DNA from: Gigaspora rosea
Taxonomy: Eukaryota > Glomeromycota > Glomeromycetes > Diversisporales > Gigasporaceae
Direction: 5' to 3'
DNA length: 64,000 bases
NCBI GenBank assembly: GCA_003550325.1
Contig: QKWP01000073.1
Span: forward strand, 256,233-320,232
Position 1 is the first letter of the stretch, and each line of letters starts with the position of its first letter. This document shows positions 10,925 to 22,514 of the stretch, one piece after another. Both the position numbers and the translations under genes were made by a program. Below the pieces are notes generated by a model. That model was not told the DNA's origin. It did no database searches and saw only the letters and a program-made list of their open reading frames with translations.

Positions 10925-11121
10925 CAGTCAGACCTCTCTAAATGCATAGCGTCGGGACTATAGTAAAAATTTTCAAAAATATGCATTTAGGGAGGTTATG
11001 CATTTAGAAAGTTAAAAATCTATAAGTGTTATATTAAGTTGGGCCAAAAAAAAGGCATACATTTAGGGAAATTTTACTTAGATATGCATTTAGGGAGGTT
11101 GCATTTAGAGAGGTCCGACTG
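10925..11121. mobile_element. CAGTC TIR MITE (pogo/Tc1-type), copy 2
   Basis: Ends CAGTCAGACCTCTCTAAATG and CATTTAGAGAGGTCCGACTG are inverted repeats flanked by TA (10923-10924 and 11122-11123). ATGCATTTAGGGAGGTT recurs inside as a subterminal repeat. 197 bp, non-coding. A degenerate relative occurs at 51725-52070. Confidence 0.8.
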
Positions 11122-11234
11122 TACAGGGTGAATAAAGCGAGCCCTATTTGTATTAAATATAAGTGAAGCAATACAAACTGTACTAAGTATAACAAAGTGG
11201 GATATATTTAAATATGTTTATATATAGTTGATAA

Positions 11235-11680
11235 AATAGTTTAATTCATAGATCAAAATCCAATATATCGGGTCCCTATTGGGTACTATATTACTATAAT
11301 TAAATAATATATAAATACTACATATTAGTGATCTACCATATATCTTATATAGTTTATATATATCGGGTACCCGATTTGTATATGTAATAAAAATAATTTT
11401 TAAATCTATATATATTATAATTCTAAATCATTATCTATATATATATTCTATATATTCAAAAAATTTATTCTTTATAATATAAAATTCATTAATTTTTACT
11501 ATTTAAATTTTTTTTATTTGATATATATCAGGTACCCAATATATTTATAGGAATAAAAAGTAAATTTCTTGTTATTTCATAGTAAGGAATAACCGGAATT
11601 TACTTTTATTCCCATCATATTGCTTATATGCACATACCCAAATAAAAAACGTATAGTTTTTTTAATAATTTGTATTATTT
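11235..11680. repeat. ~440-bp repeat, inverted partner at 20515-20935
   Basis: Contains ATCGGGTACCCGAT-type palindromes, long TATATA stretches and, at the right, AATTTACTTTTATTCCCATC. The reverse complement of the same order of words occurs at 20515-20935. Non-coding; likely two copies of one AT-rich element. Confidence 0.6.
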
Positions 11681-12465
11681 ATTTTCTGAAGGAGTAGAAA
11701 TAATAACAGAGGGCCATTCATGTTCTATGATCATTAGTAAACTCTGTTATAATTCTCCACAGAAAATAAATAAATAATCTCTAGAAGCATATTACTAGAT
11801 GTTAATTGGACTACTATACTATTATTTTTATATATGTTCTATAATTATATTTGTATTGTGCTTTATTACAGTACTAACTTTTGGGCTTCACTTTATTTTT
11901 TTTTATTTATATCATTTTTATTGTTTTTATTTTTTTATCTTCTTTGCTTTTTACTTCTATATTTAACTTTTTCAAACTCAATTTGCTCATATCGTGCCTT
12001 TTAGCTTCATTTTAATGTGCCTATTTGTTTTGGCTTTTAAAGTTCTTTAGATAAAACGTGAAAAATACAAAGAAGAAAATGATTCAAATAAAAATTAAAA
12101 TTAAAAATTAGAGCTTCCTAATAATCAATATAAGACCAGGAATCCTTTGTGAAAAGATTTCCAGTCACAATATGATAGTAATATGATTATTATAAAATAT
12201 AGTTAATTATATATAATAATAAAGGTAGTCATGAGTGACACTTAGTATGACAGGGAATTATTTTATTTATTTTATTTTTTTTTAAGAATTATTATTAATA
12301 TCATCCAGGATGGTTTCACTAATTACCATCTCATGATTATCTCATATATAACTGATATCGATTGTCGATCATTAGTGATAATTGATTGTTTATTTATTTA
12401 TTTTTTTTTTAGTTTATTTATGCCTACTTTATTTCTAGATAACAGCTAGTGAAGTTGTTAGTTAT
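11681..12465. other. AT-rich intergenic stretch
   Basis: No ORF or element end recognised. GAGAATTATAACAGAGT-like words near 11705 and 11735 are inverse copies (local hairpin). Confidence 0.35.
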
Positions 12466-12499
12466 TTAAGAAGCTTTTGCTATTGGATTAGTCGTAGAA

Positions 12500-13050
12500 G
12501 TCGGCATCAAAGCCTGTGAATTTCATGTTATTGGTGTCATGGTCGCTGGTAATTGTAAGTTCACCATGGTTTTGCTTTCATTGGTGCTTTTAATTTCACT
12601 GTGGTTTTTGCGCTTGTGATTTCGCTATGGCTTTTAATATCGTTGGAGGTTGTGATTTCGTTGTAGTTTTTGGTGTAGTTGGTGCTTGTGATTTCACTGT
12701 AGTTCTAGTGTCATTGAGGTTTGTGATTTCATTATATCATTAGTACTTGCGGATTCGCTATAGCTTTTTTCGTCATTAGTGCCTATGATTTCGACTTGGC
12801 TTCAAGTGCGTTGATGCTTTTGATTTCGCTATGGTTTGTATCTTGTGGTTTCTTTGTAGCTCTTTCGTCAGTAGTGCTTGTGGTGAAGCTCTTTTCGTCG
12901 TTGGTGCTTGTGATTTCGCATTGGTTTTTAACGTTGTGGTTTTCAGTATTGTTTATGCTTGTGATTCGCTGTAATTTTCTATGTCGATGGTTCTTGTGAT
13001 TTCAGCATAGTTTTCTGTGTTATTGGTTCTTGATTTTACCATAGATTAGG
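12500..13050. repeat. Degenerate minisatellite, ~36-bp unit
   Basis: About fourteen imperfect copies of a unit close to GGTGCTTGTGATTTCGCTAT followed by ~16 T-rich bases. The stretch is G+T rich on the plus strand. Inverse-oriented copies of similar words (AACACCAA, CGAAATC) make up 13480-14620, so the two blocks could be the repeat-rich arms of one foldback element. Any ORF here is a product of the repeat and should not be read as a gene. Confidence 0.6.
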
Positions 13051-13479
13051 GATGTATTTTTAAAATTTTGATACACATCGATGATTCAATTGTATTTTGC
13101 GCAACATAGATAACTTAATAAAATAACCTACTTTAATTTAATAATCATAAGGCCTAAAATAATCATGAGGCCTAAAGGTTAGGATTAGGATCAGTTTTAT
13201 TATGTTGAGTTTTGGGTGGGGTTTTGAATATACGGTACTAAATACCATAGGTCAAAATTATACACATTGGTATAATATCGAGTACCCGATATAAAGTAAT
13301 ATCTAGAAAGAATAAATTTGAATATTCATATAATTTTTACAATCACCTAATTATTATTTTGCCATAACAATAATATAAAGCAATTTAATAAAAATTTTAT
13401 TTTTATTTATTTATTTATTATAAACAATTCTCTAACAAATCAGTTGCAATTTGGAATATAATATACAATCCTATAGCAA

Positions 13480-14620
13480 ATAACTAATGAAACACTAGTG
13501 ATAATACAACACTAACAAAAGCAGAAAACACCCAATGACTATGATTGTTAAAAAAAAGAAAAAAGTTCAACAAATCGGTAACAAAACACATAAAGCAACT
13601 ACAAAGCTACAATAAAGCTACATGAAAACGCCCAAGAAAACTAACAATATACCCAAGATAAAATCTACAAGACCCTCCAAAACACACCAAAACAATATCA
13701 AAATCGATAACAAGACACCTTATAAGGCAACTACAAACTCACACAGAAAGCACCCAAGAAAACTGACAGGTCATCCAAAAAGAAATCAACAACAAGAGAC
13801 ACTCGAAGCAATATCGAAATCAGAAATGCCCAAAAAAACTAATAGGCACCCAAAGCGAAATTTCAAAACAATATTGAAATTGGTATGAGGCAGTAGGGTT
13901 CCGCAATTTGATTTGATCTTCAAATATTTGGATCAAATATTTGATCAAATTCAAATTCAAATTTGACTATATTTGATTTGATCAAATTCAAATATGGCCA
14001 AATTCGATTTGATTTGACAAATATTTGATTTGATTTGAAAATTACTATTAAAAATTCAAATTCAAATCAAATTCAAATTCAAATATTTGAATCAAATCAA
14101 ATTCAAATCAGGGTCAATTTGATTTGATCAAATTCAAATTGATCCAATATTTGATTTGATTTGAATTTGAGAAACCCTATGAGGCAGTCATGAAATCACG
14201 TGAAGAACCTAAAAAACAGAAAAACTAAAGAATAGTATTTAAAACTAGAGCGTATCAACAAAAATATAACAAGAAAAAACACTAAACTAATAGTACCAGC
14301 AACGAATAATACACCGAAATGGTTGATACCAATGATGAAGCACCAACTAACGACTCCAACGACGAAATCTGAATGAAGAACCTAAAAAAAATATAAAAGT
14401 TAGCATTTGAAATAAAAAGTGATAAAGAACGCCAACAACTAAAAAAAGCATGCACCGAATGGAAACACCAACAGCGGCAAAAGAAGTGGCTTCAAAATAG
14501 ACGGCATCAACAACAACAAGGAAAGCACCGAACCGAAAAATACCAACGACAAAAGAATGGAACTAATAATAAAAGAAGCATGCCAATAAGATGGACGATA
14601 ATCTGAAACTAAAAAACAAT
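13480..14620. repeat. A+C-rich degenerate tandem repeat, inverse of 12500-13050
   Basis: Repeated CACCAAYRACGAAAYC-type words on the plus strand, the reverse complement of the minisatellite at 12500-13050. A hAT-type MITE (13894-14179) interrupts it. No gene is supported. Confidence 0.5.
13894..14179. mobile_element. hAT-type MITE, TAGGGTTCCGCAAT family
   Basis: Ends TAGGGTTCCGCAATTTG and AATTTGAGAAACCCTA, flanked by a perfect 8-bp duplication TGAGGCAG (13886-13893 and 14180-14187). The 286-bp body is almost entirely the self-complementary words ATTTGATTTGATC and CAAATTCAAAT. Confidence 0.85.
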
Positions 14621-15113
14621 AATAAATATTAGTACTAAAATAATAAAAAATAAATAAATAAATAAAAAAAATTTGATTAACTTATCTTTATACCTGCTCT
14701 GTATAACCGGTAATTATTACCACTGGTTATTTAAATGTAAATACAGTACTTTAAAAAAAACATAAATAATTATTAATTAATTAATAATATAAAATAATAA
14801 AAATACGTAAAGTAAAAAAAAGTTAAAAAATACTTAATTTAAAAAAAAAATGATAATTTGTATTAAAAAAATCGTAAATAAAAAATTACAATTAAATAAA
14901 AAAATTAATTAAAATAAAAAACCTTAAATTAAAATAAAAAAAAATTTAAAATAAAAATTAAAAAAATTAATAAAATAATAATTAATAAAAAAAAAGTAAC
15001 GATAATTAAAAAATAAAATTAAATAAATAAAAAATAAAAAAAAATTAAATAAATAAAAAAAATAAAAATTATTTAAATAAAAATAAAAGAATTTTTGATT
15101 TTTTCGCATAGGC
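14621..15113. other. A-rich low-complexity intergenic sequence
   Basis: Runs of AAATAAATAAA and AAAATTAAATAA. The minus-strand ORF through it is a product of base composition. No feature. Confidence 0.5.
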
Positions 15114-15121
15114 AATACAGC

Positions 15122-15482
15122 TAGTGATGCGAACGGCTCGGCTCGGCTCGGCTCACGGCTAACATTTACTAAGCTGAGCCGATCCTTCGGCTCTACATCC
15201 AGAGCTGAGCCGTTTATAAGCCGATCTCCATCAAGCTGAGCCATTTATAAGCCGATCTCCATCATAGATAAAGTTGAACACACGATACTAGATTATCTAC
15301 TATTGGCCAATAGGAGCAAATACTTTATTAGTAGACCCATAGCCGAGCTGACGATCGGCTTCAAGGTCTTAGCCAAGCCATTTTTGGAGCCGATACCTTA
15401 TTAGTAGACCCAAAGCCGAGCCGATAATCGGCTCGGCTTGGCCGTTCGGCTCACGGCTCAGCTCTAGCCGTTCGTATCACTA
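15122..15482. mobile_element. hAT-type MITE with GC-rich CGGCT iterations
   Basis: Ends TAGTGATGCGAACGGCT and AGCCGTTCGTATCACTA, flanked by perfect 8-bp duplication AATACAGC (15114-15121 and 15483-15490). The body carries CGGCTCGGCTCGGCTC and GCCGAGC/GGCTCGG words in both orientations, so the whole 361 bp can fold. It is a GC-rich island in an AT-rich setting. Confidence 0.87.
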
Positions 15483-15490
15483 AATACAGC

Positions 15491-17630
15491 GCATCCTATA
15501 AGATCTGGTGTAACGTAAAATCAAAACAATAAATAAATTCGTTAGTTTAGGGTTAGGGTAAGGGTTAGTTTAGGGTAAAGGTTAGATTAAGGTCAGGATA
15601 GTGTGTTTTAGCGAAGAGCTTCTAATCCAAAATTTCGTAAAGAATTTTTTTTGTTAGAGCATAAGATATGGTTTCATAGACAAGATTTAGCGTTATGGTC
15701 GATTTTTGAAAAAAAATCATAATTGCTTCAATCTCACATTACACCTGATCCTGAATTCTTATTAGTTGATCAGGGTAGCGATACATTGCCATGGCGATAA
15801 ATATAATAATTCAAAATAAAAAAAAAGCGAAAAAAAAATAAAAAATTTTAAAATTATTTTAAAAAATAAATAAATAAATAAATATAAAAAGAGAATTATT
15901 ACGCTTAACCAGAGGGGAATTTCCCTCCTGGTTACACAGATCATGCATGATCTACATATAAGTATCTTTTTTTTTTGTTTACATCGTTTTTAATTTTTAT
16001 TTTTTTATAGTATTTACTATTTTTTTTTTTGTTTTTCTTCCTCTTGGGTACTTCACATAGCTTCTTGAAGTCATCGTATGCTGGAGCCATAGCTTGGTGT
16101 CATTGTATGTTGAAGCCATTACTTGGTGATTCTGTTCGTGTGAAGGTGTCGTCGCTTGTACAATAGTAAGGCCTAAAAAAACATAAGGTCTAAGTTTAGA
16201 GTTAGGGTCAGCTCTCATTGTATTGAGCTTTGGGAAGGGCTTTTAATATGTATGTTGGAGCCGTCACTTGGTAATTCCATTTGTGTGAAAATTTTGTTGC
16301 TTGTATGTTGGAACCATCATACTGGTGCTTTTATTCATATGACAGTGTTATGCTGCTAGTATTTTCATTCGTATGTAAGTGCCTTCGTATTATCGTTAGT
16401 TTCACGCCATTTTGAATATTGTTCATGTGGTGTTACTTTTTTTTTGTTTGTTTTTTTCGATCACTTCGTTCTTTACTAACTGTTTGTTGATTCATTGCTG
16501 CTGAGTTAATATATTTGTTAGTGCTGGCTTGATGTCGCGTATGTTGGAGCCGCACTTGGTATTGTCGCATATTTTGATGGTAATTCCATTCATGTGAAGA
16601 TGTTGTCACTAGTATGTTGGTACCGTCGTATTCCTGTGCCAGATTCGACTAGCAAACTGGTGCAAAACGTGAGCCTTGTGATATGTATTGGGTTGTTTCA
16701 TAGAGAGCGAAAGGTCAGTAAAGGATATTTTTTTTAAAAAAAAGCAATATCACTGAAGCTTCCTTGTGTGTTTTAAAAAAAAATTCCATACAAAGTTTTG
16801 CTTCATATGCAGTTAGCTTGTTGATTACTTATGGAATTTATATTTTAATAGCTAATCCACATCGTTATCATGGTGGCACATAAATTTACGTTCATTACCT
16901 GAGCCAAATCCTGTGCCGATTCGACTAGCAAACTGCTACAAAATGTGAGCATTTATACAGATCAAAGCCGTATATTAGGGTTTGAATGGGTTAGTAGCGA
17001 AGTTAGAGTTAGATAGTACCAGTAGTACAAATTTGGGTTAGGATAAAACGGGATTAGTATAAGAGATGAAGGGGAGCTAAAGGAGTTGGGGTTATAGTTA
17101 GGATAAGGGTTAAGATTAGGATTAGGGTAATATTAGACGAAAGGGATGGGGGTAGTGTGAGATTAAAGTTAGGCTAGTATTAAGTGAAAGGGTGGATTAA
17201 TATATTTTAAAAGCAGTTTTGTATATAAAAGCGGTTTTGTATATTATGTAAATAAATATAAAATAAATATGTATTAATATATAATATAAATAAAAATAAA
17301 TTTTATTGATCGATTTGGTTTTGTGTAACAGGGAAATTCTCCTGGTTAAGATTAGCAATTCTCATATAAAAAACCAATTTTAAAAATAATAAAATTTAAA
17401 TTATTAAAAAAAAGCGAAAAAAAAGTAAAAAATTTTAAAATAATTATAAAAAATAAATAAATGTAAAAAAAATAACAATTAAAATAAAAAAAACAATAAA
17501 AAAAACAATAAAATGATAAAAACAAAAAAATGATAAAAAACAAATCGTTAAATTAAAAAACAAATTTTTAAAAAATTGATATGAAAAAAAAATTAAAAAA
17601 ATTAAAAAATAAAAAAAAATGATAAAAGAA
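15491..17630. other. Gene-free repeat remnants
   Basis: 15491-15790 holds a fragment of the TTTCATAGACAAGATTT family with TTAGGG-like tracts. 16050-16640 holds G+T-rich degenerate repeats (ATGTTGGAGCCGTCACTTGG and variants). A ~41-bp direct repeat containing ATTCGACTAGCAAACTG occurs at 16632-16672 and 16909-16949. 16980-17200 has degenerate TTAGGG-like words. The rest is A-rich. No gene is supported. Confidence 0.45.
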
Positions 17631-17635
17631 AAAAA

Positions 17636-17636
17636 N

Positions 17637-17709
<73 letters not shown>
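17636..17709. repeat. Ambiguous base followed by a 73-base poly(A) run
   Basis: An N at 17636 is followed by an unbroken A run to 17709, within a longer A-rich tract. Length of such a run is unreliable in assembly. Confidence 0.85.
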
Positions 17710-17711
<2 letters not shown>

Positions 17712-18215
17712 AAAAAAAATTAAAAAAAAACAAAAATAAAAAAAAAATTGGTAAAAAAAATAAAAAAAATAAAAAATTTAAAAAAATCTAATAAAAAAAT
17801 AAAAGTATTGCTAATCTTAACAGGCTGTGAAATTTACACTTTGCATCAATTAGCATGATCTGCAAATTTTTTTGTATAACAAAAACAAAGTTTTTTACGA
17901 AAAAATCAAAAAATTATTTATAACGCAAAATCTAGCTTATGAAACTACTTATTTTTATGCGAAAAAAATTTCTTGCTAAATTTTACTAACCCTAACACTA
18001 ACTCTAACCCTAACTCTAACTTTAATAAAAACTTTTTAAAACAGAGGTGTGAATTTCACAGCCTGTGAATTGAAGTAATTTTCAAAAAATAATATAAAAA
18101 CCAAAAATTATTAAAAAAAAAAAAAAAACAGGTAAAAAAAAATATTACTTCGATTCACAGGCTGTGAAATTCACACTCCATTTTAAAAGTTTTCTATTAA
18201 AGTTAGAGTTAGAGA

Positions 18216-19427
18216 GTTGTCGTAAATCAGGTGATTTCCATCTTTTAAGGGGCTACTCCCACTCACCCACACCTAACACCTTATTAGCCAATCAAATTGC
18301 GCAAAAAATTTATATAAAAAACTTTGATATTATGTAACTTTTGATCTACCAACCCATTTTACTACCAAAATGATTCTCTCAAAGAGAGGATTCTAACAAG
18401 TCCAAAACTATTAAAATCCAATTACTAGATCGTAAAATCAATCTAGATTTATATAATATTATATAGTATAGTAAAATTTATATAATATTTATAGTATACA
18501 AATCTATTTATATTGAAATTATAATCTAGTAATTAGAATTTAATGATTTTAGATTTGTTAGAATCCTCTCTTTAAGAGGATTATTTTGGTAGTAAACCAT
18601 CTAAATTGGTCCAGTAGATCAAAAGTTATTTAATATTAAATTTATATATAAATTTATAATTTTAATTAAAAAATTTTTTATCCCTTAGATTGTAGTAGAA
18701 CACATGCAAATTTGCCTGCATTTTTGCACTTTTTTAGCTCTGATTTACTTTTTTAAAATACTAAAATAATTAAATAAAACTTTGTACAATTATATTTGAA
18801 AATAAGGATTACTTTTTTGCAAAATTAGTTTTTATATTATAAGAAAATAAATTATAGTTACATATAAGCTGAAAATAGATAATTTTAAGAAAAAATTTTT
18901 TTAAAAAATTTTATTACAATTTTTCTGCGATCTTATTTAGTTTTAGTTTTAGAACTATAGTTCTTAAGACAATATTGTAGTTTATATAAAGGATGACAAC
19001 TTTCATTATTGCAACTTTAATGATTTACTTGTAAAAATTAAGACTTGTATTAGAAGTAAAGATTTTTTTTATAGACGGGAACATATAAAATTTGAAAAAA
19101 TCTAAAGAAAAATTTTAATAGTAAAAATGCCAATACAAGAACTTTAAACATTTATTATATTAAAGTTTTCTAATGATTTTAAAAAAATTTTATAACAAAG
19201 TTACTAAAACAAAACTTAAAGAATATTTTTTACTTAGAAAAGATATGGCTAAAATCAATATTTAAAATTTTATTAAAAATTTTAAAATACGCAGACAAAT
19301 TTGCCTGTGTTACAATCTAAGGGATAATTTTGGCCAGAATTTGATAATTCCGGCAGAATTACACCTGATACATTGGCTAACCCACCCACCCACCAAAAAA
19401 TCACCTAATTTCTGTCAGCTCCTTTAG
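18216..19427. mobile_element. TIR element related to the 2.9 kb TTA element
   Basis: Right end CACCTAATTTCTGTCAGCTC and left end GTCGTAAATCAGGTGATTTC are imperfect inverses, with CCCACYCACCCAC subterminal at both sides, as in the 7161-10083 element. The interior carries inverted arms of the TTTTGATCTAC block (18340-18640) and the 644-bp element. Boundaries approximate. Confidence 0.5.
18681..19324. mobile_element. 644-bp TA-flanked TIR element, copy A
   Basis: Ends TCCCTTAGATTGTAGTAGA and GTGTTACAATCTAAGGGA, flanked by TA (18679-18680 and 19325-19326). TIRs are ~40 bp with a 5-bp offset. Copy B at 23400-24043 has the same length and an apparently identical interior. No ORF, so a Tc1/mariner-type MITE by its TA duplication. 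Confidence 0.82.
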
Positions 19428-19655
19428 GTTATAAAAATAGCAATCTTTATAGTAAAATTTAGCAAGGAATTTTTTTTTGCATAAAAAGAAGTAGTTTCAT
19501 AAGCTAGATTTTGCGTTATAAGTAATTTTTTGATTTTTTCGTAAAATAACTTTGTTTTTGTTACACAAAAAAATTTGCAGATCGTGCTAATTCTGCAATT
19601 TTGATTGGCAGATGTAGGGTTGTGAATTTCATAGCCTGTTAAGATTAGCAATACT

Positions 19656-19834
19656 AGGACCCCGGAATGTACATAGATAGGTCAGGTAAGAGTTTGCTTA
19701 TTTTTGAGATTTTTTATGCAGATTTTTTCTATTTATAGTAATTTTTTGCTTATTTTTGAAGTTTTTTTGCAGATCTCTCCTTTTTTAGTAACCCTATAAT
19801 TAATCTGACCTATCTATGTATATTTCGGGGTCCT
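19656..19834. mobile_element. hAT-type MITE, AGGACCCYGRAAT family, copy 2
   Basis: Ends AGGACCCCGGAATGTACATA and TATGTATATTTCGGGGTCCT, flanked by perfect 8-bp duplication GCAATACT (19648-19655 and 19835-19842). 179 bp; aligns with 4177-4356. Confidence 0.88.
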
Positions 19835-19931
19835 GCAATACTCATAATAATAATAATAATATATTGTTGCATATAGTAGCTGCGCGATGCAGTCGTGCTA
19901 AACCAGAAACAATATATGTACATATTAAGTT

Positions 19932-20252
19932 TTTTTTTTTTTTTTGGCCATCATGCCTTTATTGTATAAGATGTAAGTAATAAACTACATATAAAAATAC
20001 TATATACTATTGTATTTTCCACCTTTTTAACAATAAAGACTCATCCGGTTATTGAGGTACCTAAATGCGATCTGCCTCGTCTCCTTTTTGGGCACCTTAA
20101 CTTTCTAAGATATCTGTCAAAAATTCATCGACTAGCTCTTGCCTGCTAATGTCAAGATTGACCAAAAAAATTGTCTTTTTTCTTAAAGGGCCGGCCTGCA
20201 AAAAGCCAGGCTGGCCTCGTGAAGCCAGAAATCCAATTGAACAATATACTCT
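19932..20252 (-). mobile_element. Polyadenylated retroposon, minus strand
   Basis: Flanked by a perfect 17-bp duplication TATGTACATATTAAGTT (19915-19931 and 20253-20269), with the poly(A) tail as a T run at 19932-19945. On the minus strand AATAAAGG lies just before the tail. One frame reads ~50 codons without a stop to residues VNLDISRQELVDEFL and ends shortly after; the product is not recognised and may be fortuitous. It is either a SINE or a retrocopy of a small transcript. Confidence 0.75.
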
Positions 20253-20466
20253 TATGTACATATTAAGTTATTTAAAGATACTGTATTTATATAAATTTAT
20301 ATAGTTTTTTATTTTATTTTTTATATTCATAGACAAAGAGCTAATAAAAAAAGCATTAAAAAAAATTGAAAATAAAAAAAGAAACTTAATAAAAAAATAA
20401 ATATAAAATAAAATAAAATAAAAAAAAATTAGAAAAAATAATTAGAAATTTAAAACATGTTTGCTT

Positions 20467-20494
20467 TATTTATTTATTTATTTATTTATTTATT
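20467..20494. repeat. (TTTA)n microsatellite
   Basis: Seven consecutive TTTA units. Confidence 0.9.
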
Positions 20495-20514
20495 GTTTCA
20501 TGTGTATATATGCA

Positions 20515-20935
20515 ATATGGTGGGAATAAAAATTCTGGCCTTACTATAAGAATAACTGGAAATTTGCTTTTATTCCCACCATTGCATATATGTGCTATAG
20601 ATGCAATCCATTATCTATCGCTAGTTATACTGTATTTATCGAGTACCTAATATATTTCAAATTAAAAAAAATTTTAAGTAGTAAAAATTAATTTTTTATA
20701 TCATAAAGGATAAATTTTTTTGAATATACAGAATATATGCTTGTAATCAATGATTTAGAATTATAATATATATAGATTTAAAAATTATTTTTATTACATA
20801 TACATTGGGTACCCGATATATCCAAACTATACGATATATGTATGATAGGTTACTGATATGTAGTATTTTATATGTTTTTTAATTATAGTAATATGGTACC
20901 CAATAAGTACCTGATATATTGGATTTTGACCTATG
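20515..20935. repeat. Inverted partner of the 11235-11680 repeat
   Basis: Starts with a local hairpin (GGTGGGAATAAAAATTC against GCTTTTATTCCCACC), then the reverse complement of the AT-rich body and GGGTACCCGAT palindromes seen at 11235-11680. Confidence 0.6.
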
Positions 20936-21250
20936 TACATATATATGTATAATTATATACCAGTATAATAAATTTTAAATTAAATCGATCTTTCATTGAT
21001 TGATATAAAATCATGTAATCTGGATGATTTTTAGTAAGATCATTCAGGATGTTGGTTAGAATTGTTCTTTTTTTAAAGGTTTTTTTATTTTTTTAAATTT
21101 TTTATTAATTTTTTTATTTTTTTTATTAGTTTTTTTATTTTTTTTTATCAGTTTTTTTTTTTTTAATTTTTAATTTATTATTTTACATTTAAAAAATTAT
21201 TATTATTTTTTTATATTTATTTATTTATTTAAATTTTTTAACTATTTTCA
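20936..21250. other. T-rich low-complexity sequence
   Basis: Long T runs and TTTATTTATT at the truncated 3' side of the Helitron remnant. No feature. Confidence 0.5.
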
Positions 21251-22168
21251 GTTTTCTTAGCTGCTTTAATGACCGGTGCTACTTGTCAAAAATCACTGAT
21301 ACCTATGAATGGTTTTCCTCTAAATGGTTCTTTTTTTCCACAAATTTTTCTAAGAAGTAGATCAACACATTCTAATACTGCTTTATTTGCTATGGGAAGT
21401 TCGTTCTATATAATTATTTTGGCTTCTCTAATTAGATCTGCACGTCCACTATTTATTTTGATTGTTGATTGTAGATTCGTATTATTTTCTTCTACTAGTA
21501 TTCGAAATAATGAATGAGCTGTGCGTCCACTCTCATACAGGAGTGCTGATAAAGCTGTAGTTCTATATATTAAACCAATTTTTCTAGCTACACGAATTGT
21601 ATAGCATATAGCATTTATCAATAATAATTGTTTTGTGGCCATTGTAGAACAAAATGTTCTTGTAAGTTGATCATATTTACTGTAATCAGAGTATCATTGA
21701 TGCTCTGTATTTACTTTTCTGGTCCATATTCGTGGTTTAGTAAGACCAAAATTACGCATACGTCGGCCATGTTCTACAAACATTGATGCTAACTGTTGTA
21801 GTGTTATATAAGTCGCATTAAGATCATTATTATATAGTTGTTCTTGATGGTTAGCTAACAAATCTTTATTATATTTTTGCTATAGTTCAAGAGCGGGAGC
21901 TCTATCTAACACCAGTTGTACATATAAAAATCTTAATTGAGTTGGTGAATAGTAATTATCAATTGCTTCTTTCATAGTAAGTATGCTTTTACCATCATTT
22001 GCAAAAAGTCCCATTTCACATGCATCTTTTTGGTATGTATTGTAAGTATTTCCATTGATATTTTTAAGATCATCTCATGTTCTTGCAGCACGATGTAATA
22101 AAATACTTCTTAAATAGAATAGTTTGCTAGCTCCTGGAGCAACTAAAACCACCCTAGTTATTTTGTTA

Positions 22169-22319
22169 GGGGAGTAACAAAAATCAGGTGATTTTTTAGG
22201 GGGGGAGGGGGGTAAAAAAAGTTGAAATTATATATAAGAACCTGACTATTTATATATTGAGGAAGAGGGAGGGAGTAGGTCTCTGATAAAAAATAATCAG
22301 GTGATTAATGACACTGCTC
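22169..22319. mobile_element. MITE family I copy inside the Helitron
   Basis: GGGGAGTAACAAAAATCAGG ... GTGATTAATGACACTGCTC with TTA at 22166-22168 and 22320-22322. It splits the helicase region of the Helitron. Confidence 0.8.
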
Positions 22320-22514
22320 TTATTAAATCATTTTCGTACAGTTTATCTTAATACTTCTGGATGCTCTTGTTCTATAAAATCATTCTCGTGTATATTATTG
22401 GGGTTATAAAAATATAGTAGATATTTTTCATAATATTCTGGGTATTTAAGGTTGTTAAATATAGGCTCAAGAGAGTGAAGATTAAAAGTGATACAAAAAA
22501 TGAGTTATCTTGAG

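Larger units (their letters stand above)
17806..19662. mobile_element. Nested foldback structure
   Basis: AGTATTGCTAATCTTAACAG (17806-17825) returns as its inverse at ~19638-19655. GCGTTATAAGTAATTTTTTG-type arms lie inside each end. A second inverted pair (GTGAATTTCACAGCCTGTGA near 18050, inverse near 18155) forms an inner hairpin. A TTA-type element (18216-19427) and a 644-bp element (18681-19324) are nested in it. Confidence 0.55.

Noticed and set aside
12796-12999. 67-codon plus-strand ORF
   Set aside because: Lies entirely in the 36-bp minisatellite; its hydrophobic repeats come from the DNA repeat.
14924-15244. 106-codon minus-strand ORF
   Set aside because: Half lies in the CGGCT MITE and half in an A-rich tract (poly-Phe/Tyr). 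Composition artefact.
17990-18030. Chromosome end (telomere)
   Set aside because: The CCCTAA-like words are few, degenerate and internal, with other sequence on both sides.
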